DNA of 64,000 bases, taken from NCBI GenBank assembly GCA_030435675.1, contig CM059621.1, positions 8,432,001-8,496,000 of the forward strand. The letters run 5' to 3'. Positions 56,932 through 64,000 of this stretch are shown here, piece after piece. A program made the position numbers and the translations under genes. Each line of letters begins with the position of its first letter. Position 1 is the stretch's first letter. A model generated the notes under the pieces. The model worked only from the letters and a program-made list of their open reading frames with translations. It had not been told where the DNA came from and did not search any database. Origin of the DNA: Steinernema hermaphroditum (Eukaryota; Nematoda; Chromadorea; Rhabditida; Steinernematidae).

Positions 56932-59900
56932 CTCTCTCTGAAAGTATCGATCGGTGAGCGGAGGAGCGAAGGAGGCGAGAGTGGCGACTGGGCGACCCAA
57001 AGACTCCGTGGCCTCCGCGCGCGGCTTTTTATAGCGACTGCGCGGCGCTCGCCGGGACTCAGCCTCGCGGACCGCCCGTTGGGGGGAGTTTCGCCAACGC
57101 ACTGTGTTAGAAGCCTTCTGGAGAAGCGCCCTAGCACCTCGGAAATCCTGCCCTTCCAGGCCTTTTTGCTCCTAGGGGATGGGCAACGGTCTTGGCTACC
57201 CGATGCCGTAGTAGGTACCTCAAAGAGACCCTCTAGAACCGGGTTACGGTAGTCTAACCGCAGATTTTATCGGCATTTCTCCTAAATTTCTGTGGCGGAT
57301 ATCGGTTTACTCGGCAAATTTGGGATCCTTCCGAGTTGGAGCGCAATGGACCGAAGGAGAAAAGCTTCCACTACAGGGATATCCACTCGAAAAGATGAAA
57401 TTTTGCTTTCGATTCCCGTTTCCGATTCGTTTTTGTATCATCTCAAACAAAAGGGGCTTCTTGGAGAGCGCTTAGATATCACCGGGACCATCAGAATCTG
57501 TTGTGTCGCACATCATTCGAAAGCGCACAATCTTTCCTCTATGGTTGTGCATTCCCGTTCCCCAGATTCTTCGACCTCCAAGGCCTTCTGAGGCCCAGAG
57601 TGTGCTGCATAGTCGATTGGTCGCGCTCCGCTTTTGCGCTGACGACGTCGTGGACTCTTTCGCTTTTTCGCGTTTGCTGACGTCGACGCCTCTGCGTGGC
57701 TAACGGAGCCGGAAGAAGAAGGGACGGATGGAATCCGCTGAGTCAGTCTCACCTCGAAAGCGCGCTTCAGTTGGGCGAAGAAGAGCGCTAATTGAGGAGT
57801 GCAGCCTCGGATCAAAGGAGTAATTAGGCGCCAGTCAAAACAAAAACGATTTGGATGTCGGGGTGGAGAGGTGCTGGGGCTGTAGATGGTGATCCACTCA
57901 AGGCGCCAATGTGATTAGGAAACAAAAAAAAAAGATAATTAAAACGGGAATGGATTGATCGGCAGATTTGTAGCGACGGAAACCGCTGAAAGCCGAGGAA
58001 TCTAGGTTACGCAAAGGTGTAGAAGGGATGATGGAGCTGTTGAGTCATCTCTGCTCAAGTCCCAAAATAGCGGTCACATCCCAGTAATCCCCTTACTACA
58101 ATGACTCACTTCTAGGAAACAGGTGTGCACAATGGAATCATAAAACCCTTAACGAGATCTCATCGGTCATTGCTGAGATTGAGATTGTATCACACAAGAT
58201 TTGGAGCGCACTTTCCCCTGGGACTGCTAATGCCCTTCTAGGAGCCATTGTCGCCCTTGTTCGGAACAGACTGTTAGGCACATTTGCTCATTGTGACGCT
58301 TTTTTCCGAGTTGAAAGCGGAGCTGTTGCGCGCCGTATGTCATCAAGAGGCTCGGGAGTGACCTCTCCTCCGTGTGCTCACAAAGAGACCCTTTGTGCAC
58401 ACCGGTCAGTCGGCGTCACACTCCGGTGCATCGCGAAGACAATTAGCGCCCAAAAGTGGGGATAAGCCGGCAGATGGCGTCAGGTTGCATCTGAGGTGAG
58501 GACACGACTCAAGTGGGTTGCACAACGGAGGAATTCGGGAGGAACATGAGGCGTGCGAGAGGGGAGAGGCCTCATTCTCAGAAAATAGAGGCGACAAAAG
58601 ACCGTTGTTAGGGGAAGAAAGTGAACGAAACCGTATGAATGAAAGGGATGAAGTTGCTGGACGCAATGGAATCCGATCGAAAGAGGGTCAGATTTGTATT
58701 TGGTCTTTACTCCAATAAACAAAATACAATAAATTCCATAAGTTGTAGCAAGACTTGTTTTGTTCATCCGATGACTTAGTCCCTTCCTCTTTCCTCTAGT
58801 CACTTATCGTCCCTCCGACCACCCTCGGATAACGCCCTGTATATTCGACTTTTTCGCTTTAGGATAGCAAGAACAAAGATGTTTTCTATTCGGAAGCCGT
58901 GAAAGAAGAAATGTCGCTGTGCTGTATTGTGTGCTCGACGGAACTCGCAGCTGTGTTCGTTTTTTGCACTCCACTAGAAATCGAGGACATATGTTGCTAA
59001 ACGACCTTCTGCAATAACTGAAGACCTGTATAGGCTGCGTACAGAATATCCCAGGCCTTCGTCCCTCGTCGAATTCAATTTTTCGCTCTATCTCAACGTC
59101 ACCGCCTCTGCAAACCCGTTTCCCTCGAACCTTCCGAGCACCCCTATCCGTTCACTTTTGTTGTTTATCGATTTCCTTGTGGCGCATTTGGCGGGAATGT
59201 CATCGTCCCGACAACCAGAGAACCTCCCGAAACAGGCGATGATTTACGAAGGATCGCCGTAAACAGCGCGACAAGATCGGCGCCTCCAATCGATTCGCCG
59301 TGTTTATTCAGAACAATTTTGCACAAACAAGAGCGCCTCCGTGTTCCTGTTCTCATCGCCGTTCAAAAATAAACGGAGAGCAGAGGTAGTGGATGGTTTG
59401 TCCGATCTGTTGACAGTAACCGCCTAGAGGACTAAAAAGTGTACCGGAAGCCGAAATGAAAGGAACTGCATATCAAAATATCAGAATTCGAATCTGGACC
59501 AGGCGAAGACCTTTTTTGAACTTTCAAAATAGATTCTGTTCATGATATAACGATAAAATAATTGACAAACATGTGGCAAACGTCCTTTAGTCGCTGAAGT
59601 GAGGCACCATTTGAATGCCGCAACTCAATACATTTAATACGAATACAGTATCTAATACTGTCACACAACCCATCATGTTATCGAAAAAAGTGAATGTGAA
59701 CGGTAATATTAATTTACTACCTAAACACTGTAATCGTCAAGATACTTCAGTATCAGCTTCAATCCTGATCTCCGCTCGACACATATTCCTGGCTGATTTG
59801 CGGCAATCCACTTCAATCCACGATTTCCGAGTAAAAGCATGTACCAGAGTCATGTTCGGGTTGATCCCAAAAATTCGACGTCATTCGATTCGGCAGAACC

Positions 59901-60543
59901 AAAAATCGAAAAACGAAAGGTTCATTCAGGTTCACATTGTTCTGGGCTGAAACATAGGGACCAAGGCAATCGCGGACTTCGCACGATACGAAGAGTCGGG
60001 AACACAACGATACATACCATATGCAGTCATCGCCTCTAGGAGAGACCGATCAGGTCCGACCGGTCTCTATGACTTCCCCTTACGTATAAAAACAACAAAT
60101 CAATTCTCTTCAGAGTTTCCTCTTCGACAGCACACTCTCCCTTGTTCTGATCTCCCCGCTGCTGCTCCGGTGAATCACCGTCCACGAATTCTCGTCCACG
60201 GCCTGCCTGGGATACATCCGATCGCGGCGTAAACAGGTGATTCAGTGTTGTTTTCTTCTCAAGGACTGTTTTCCTCCGGGAACTCCCTGCAGGCGACGAC
60301 GATAAGGAGCCATAAAGTCCTCTTCGATTAGCTGCACTTCGCTCGCGGCGACAACAACAACACTCACTTCGGGGAGTTTCCCGCGGCCGAAAAAAAACAA
60401 GGAAGGCAAACAGCGCGCCCCGGGGGAGGAGCTCTCGCGGCGCCGAAAAACGCCGCCGATCGGCATTCGCCTTTCGCTGTCGCCACTCGCTCGGCTGTCA
60501 ACAAACTTCTCTCTTCCAGAAGCCCTCTTCTGACTTCGGAATC
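56932..60543. other. 3.6-kb intergenic region
   Basis: No gene supported; a minus-strand frame at 57513-57815 (containing KKRKSPRRRQRKS) lacks splice and domain support. GC-rich patches occur at about 57640-57830 and 59060-59340. 60080-60540 is probably promoter and 5' leader of the galectin gene. Confidence 0.5.
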
Positions 60544-61663
60544 ATGGTGAGCCTCTCTTCGACGTTGTTTACCTTCTTCTACACGTAGGGTCTTTGTTTG
60601 TTCAATACTTTTTGTGCCACAAGCATGTACTCCGAGGGAGATGAGTCCCATTTCTGTTTACCGTAAACCGGTCCGAAGCGGCAACTCGTAAACAAAGTCA
60701 TAAAACGGGCGCCTTTCAGTCGGTCCACCCCGGAGATGTTGCCGTGCCCGTGCCCTTCACCTCCAAGCTCGGCTCCCAGATCGCCCCGGGCCAAACCCTC
60801 AACATCCACGGACTCGTCAACCCTGAGGCCACCCGCGCCGAGGTGAACCTCCTCTGCGACACCGCCGAGATCAGCGCCCATGTCGGCCAAGTGGCCCTCC
60901 ACGTGAACCTCCGCTTCGACGAAGGCAAAGTCGTCCTCAACAGCATGGCCGTAGGGCGTCCGAGTCTCTTCGCTTCTTAGTGTGCCTTTAGGGTGGAGAG
61001 TGGGGCAAGGAGAAGCGCGTCGGCCTCCCCTTCAAGAAGGGCGAGAAGTTCGACCTGAAGATCCGCGTCCACGAGGACAAGTACGAGATCCTCGCCAATC
61101 AGAAGGAGATCGCGGAGTTCGACATCCGCGTTCCCCTCGACACCATCGACCACATGCAGGTGAAGGGCGACGTCTCCCTCAGCGGCGTCCACTGGGGCGG
61201 ACGCTACTACAAGCTTCCCTTCGAGACGGGCTTCCAGGGGGGCCACCTCCACGGCGGTCAGCGCGTCTACGTGTACGGTATTCCGAAGGGCGACCGTTTC
61301 AACATCGACTTCATCGCCAAGAACGGCGACGTCCTCTTCCACTTCAACCCTCGTCTGAAGGAGAAACAGGTTCCCTGCTTCCGTTCCCACGTTTCGCATA
61401 AATGTGCCGATTTGAAGGTCGTCCGGAACTCGCAGATCGCCGGAGTGTGGGGCAACGAAGAACGCGAGGGACCTTTCCCCTTCAAAAAGGAGATCGCCTT
61501 CGACCTCGTCCTCTACAACGAGACCTACTCGATGCAAATCTTCGTCGATGGCGAGCGCATCGGCACCTTCGCCCATCGCACCAACAACCCCGACACCGAC
61601 TACTTCGGAATGCGCGTCGACGGAGACGTCGACCTCACCGGAATCGAGTTCGGGAGCCAGTAA
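60544..61663 (+). CDS. tandem-repeat galectin (two carbohydrate-recognition domains)
   Basis: Exon 1 is just the ATG (60544-60546), split by a 173-bp intron from 60720-60950, then 60992-61369 and 61418-61663: 285 aa. Each half is a galectin CRD. CRD1 has the H-x-N-x-R triad in VALHVNLRFDEG, then VVLNSMAGGEWGKEKR. CRD2 has LFHFNPRLKEK, then VVRNSQIAGVWGNEEREG, with all beta-galactoside contacts (H, N, R, N, W, E, R) present. It matches the nematode 32-kDa galectin plan (LEC-1-like): cytosolic or non-classically secreted, no signal peptide, cross-linking galactose glycans. The 48-bp segment 61370-61417 is open in frame; I treat it as an intron (GTTCCC...GAAG) because removing it restores a gap-free CRD2, but its acceptor ends AAG, not CAG. 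Confidence 0.93.
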
Positions 61664-62042
61664 ACTTTGTCGAATAACCTATAATTAACTTATCGTTCAC
61701 GTCACTAACGTCACTATTACGTCACCAACTATAGCCATTAATTTATAATCAATTCAATTACTGCGCACAATAAATGGCAAAATGGGATAGCTAAGATGGG
61801 AAAACTAGACGAGACCAAAATCCACAAAGGTCTATAATAATCCAAAAAGGATACTGAGTCTCGAGAACACCCACCCTGCAACTGGGAAATTCGCAAGCGA
61901 GCCCTGCAACTGCCGATGGGTACTTTTCTTTACTATATTCTTTGGTGCAACGAGGACTTAAATAAATTTACGTGTAGAAGGCACAACGGGTATCACTAGC
62001 ACGATTCTTCCCACTTAAAGACGTCTTCCATTGGCCGTAATT
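61664..62042. other. gap between convergent galectin and pseudokinase genes
   Basis: No gene. Four ACGTCA/CGTCAC units (61699-61728) form a short CRE-like tandem. AATAAA occurs at 61770 for the galectin transcript. Confidence 0.5.
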
Positions 62043-64000
62043 CTAGCCCTGAAATATATACGAACATAGACTGTCCATAGAAATTCGGTTAATTACCTGC
62101 TTCTTCTGTTTCACATCGTTGCTTCGCCTCTGGCGAAGGAGAACATGCCCTGGTCCGAGAGAGTCTTTCGGTCGCCGCAAAGGGCCATTCTTTTGCGTAG
62201 AGGCCAAATCGGAATCGGAGTTTGCTGAACGCCCAGAGCACGTAAGTGACTTATCCACTGGAGACACGGCTTTCGCCGACTTTTGACAAGGGCGATTGTG
62301 TACTGCAACACCAGTTTTACTTCAAATTCCTCAAAAACAAGTTCTTACAGTCTTTCCTGTCGGCCAACGCATCAGACGCTTGCTTCAACTCGTCATCCTT
62401 TCCAGCTGAACCCGTACTGCCGCCAGAGTCGAGTGGTTTGGGAAGGTTAGCCTTCCACTTCTGTATACGTAACTCTTCCTGCTTCTTTTTCAGCTGATTG
62501 ATCAAGTTGTTCTTCTGCATGTCGCCGATATCGTCGTCTCGGCGACTCTCCGTGGTCGTCATAAGCTCCGCTAGGGCTTTCTGGATCTGCTCCTCATCTG
62601 CCACTTTCGGAACCGGCATCGGCTTTTCCTTCTCTTTCTTCTCTGTTAATAAGTCTTTCGGGTGCTCGCGCGCTCTCGTTGGTTGCTCGATCTTTCCCGA
62701 AACGACCCTTTTCCGGACCCAGTCCAAGCAGACGTTTTCCGATGCAACTCCCTCCTTCTCACGCATCTCAACCAAGCACTCCCGTATTAGCGCGAAGTTT
62801 AAGCTGTCGGGCCCTTTAGCGTGGAAGAAGTGCTTGCTCATTTTTTCAAACGTTCCAGGAACGTTACATTGTTGAAGCTGTTGTGCTAAATGAAAAAAAA
62901 ATTTTAAATATGTCGTGAAGTTCAAAACTCACGACCGAACTGTAACAGTCGTTCTTTCGCCTTGTCAATCTCACCCTTGTTCTTTAGATGAGCCCAATTT
63001 ACAACGAACTGGTTGAAAACATCGACTACCAAATATAACCACGATTCGAAATCCTCAAGAAAGAGAGGACAGTTACTTCGCGGAGCGTAGACCGTCTGTT
63101 GGCGGGGGCTAAAGTAAATGACTCTGAGATAAATAGCGGTGTGAAGATTAAAGGATTACCTGTTCTCCTTGATGGGACCCTTGCCTTTGAAGTCCTTTGC
63201 AGAAGTGAAGCCAATGAGGAAAAGAACGTCGTCCTTTGGAGGAAGTCCGACGCAGAAGTTCGACAGAGAAATTTCGCGATGCACAATTCCTAGGTCATGG
63301 AGATCGGTGAGAGCTTCAAATGTCTGCGAGGCAATGTGACAGGCAGTAATTCGACTGAAAAATGTTGGTACTTTGAGGAATTCTTGGGATATTCTAATAC
63401 CTGAAATCTTTACGACGGAGCAGTCCTCTTCGGATGTCGAGTAGTGTTGGTCCTAGGAGATCCATGACCACAAAGCGGAGCTTCAATGCCTGTCCGCGAT
63501 CAATAGGGAGTGGAAAATGATATCGCTTTGACTCCTTTGCAAATTCGAACAGTCGTAGAACCTGTAGTTCCGCCTGAACTGGAGTTTTTATTTCTACATG
63601 CAAAACATCTTGGATTCACCTTCAGTCGATTGGAACTGAGGTCAGTTTCCACTTTCAGAGCGTAGTCGATATTCGTCCTGCTCTGCGTGACGCGATAAAC
63701 CTCGAAAAGGCATCGTGGATTCGACGAGATTATATCCCTCACGACGTACCTAAAAATACACGGGTTACGATAGACCACAAGTCAAACTTACTGATGTTGC
63801 TCTGAGACGACGAAGTTGTTCTTCCCGAGACGATGCGCCGATTTCTGTTGTCGAGGCTTCGTTTCAGTGGTACTTCGTCGCGTATTTTCTATGTTCGAAG
63901 ATTTCCCTGAACACGACGCATCACCGTCGCCCTCGCCTTCCGCCACTCACCTCGACTCTGATTTCGATTACGCCTTTTGGCAGCGGAAACCGACTGTTCT
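62043..64000 (-). CDS. CK1/TTBK-like pseudokinase (5' part outside window)
   Basis: Nine exons (64000-63951, 63906-63792, 63749-63620, 63573-63401, 63354-63160, 63108-62933, 62885-62349, 62302-62097, 62048-62043) keep one frame for 528 aa; the start lies beyond the window. Visible kinase elements: the beta-3 lysine in YALKVE, the hinge region LRFVVMDLLGPTLLDIRRG (typical of CK1: MDLLGPSLxDL), and then HREISLSNF where active CK1 has HRDIKPSNF. The following DFG is GFT. So the catalytic Asp, the Lys/Pro after it and the magnesium-binding Asp are all replaced: it should be inactive. The CK1 activation-loop region is shortened (QQTVYAPRSNCPLFLEDFES). The C-terminal 260 residues are a charged linker with a coiled-coil-like stretch (NLINQLKKKQEELRIQKWKA). 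Codon bias is weaker than in neighbouring genes. Confidence 0.8.

Overview
The window is nematode nuclear DNA. Genes are split by very short introns (mostly 37-50 bp, GT...TTTCAG). Many start codons sit just after a TTTCAG that looks like a spliced-leader acceptor. The gene content includes a nematode transthyretin-like protein, EB-module proteins, a tandem-repeat galectin and a Cys-loop anion channel. Coding exons are rich in G/C-ending codons, while intergenic DNA is more AT-rich and carries foldback elements. I cannot name the species.

Layout. 0.4-1.1 kb: BAR-domain protein (-). 5.9-7.9 kb: single-pass FN3 receptor-like protein (+). 12.8-15.8 kb: Cys-loop ligand-gated anion channel (+), converging on a CLN3/battenin homologue (-, 15.9-19.1 kb) whose third intron holds two foldback elements. 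19.7-20.9 kb: two further long inverted repeats, one derived from a tRNA. 23.5-24.0 kb: bHLH factor (+), converging on the PP2A scaffold subunit (-, 24.2-26.1 kb). 27.3-28.1 kb: remnant of a GRIP-domain golgin (-). 28.4-40.6 kb: a cluster of small membrane proteins. 40.7-41.5 kb: transthyretin-like protein (-). 44.8-45.8 kb: aquaglyceroporin (+). 47.0-47.6 kb: a tiny membrane protein (+) and a small EB protein (-). 47.7-49.6 kb: divergent forkhead factor (+), converging on a large EB-module protein (-, 49.6-52.4 kb). 52.6-53.8 kb: PPxY membrane protein (-). 56.3-56.9 kb: linker histone H1 (-). 60.5-61.7 kb: two-domain galectin (+). 62.0-64.0 kb: CK1-type pseudokinase (-), truncated by the window edge. 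One tRNA-Arg(ACG) lies at 38.2 kb.

Most notable is a set of five paralogous genes (28.9-29.8, 29.95-30.7, 30.9-34.1, 34.8-35.4 and 39.4-40.6 kb). Each encodes a 110-134 aa protein with no signal peptide, an N-terminal six-cysteine module (C-x6-C-x3-C-x4/5-C-x5-C-x8-10-C), one membrane span and a basic tail. All share a three-exon structure with the same intron phases. I do not recognise the family; the structure suggests N-out mini-receptors or adaptors expanded by tandem duplication.

Gene models were built by hand by joining reading frames at GT/AG sites and checking that exon phases sum correctly. Transcription starts, trans-splicing and expression are inferred. Long stretches (1.1-5.9, 7.9-12.8, 35.4-38.2, 41.5-44.8, 53.8-56.3 and 56.9-60.5 kb) hold no gene I can support, but several contain GC-rich non-coding islands that could be regulatory.
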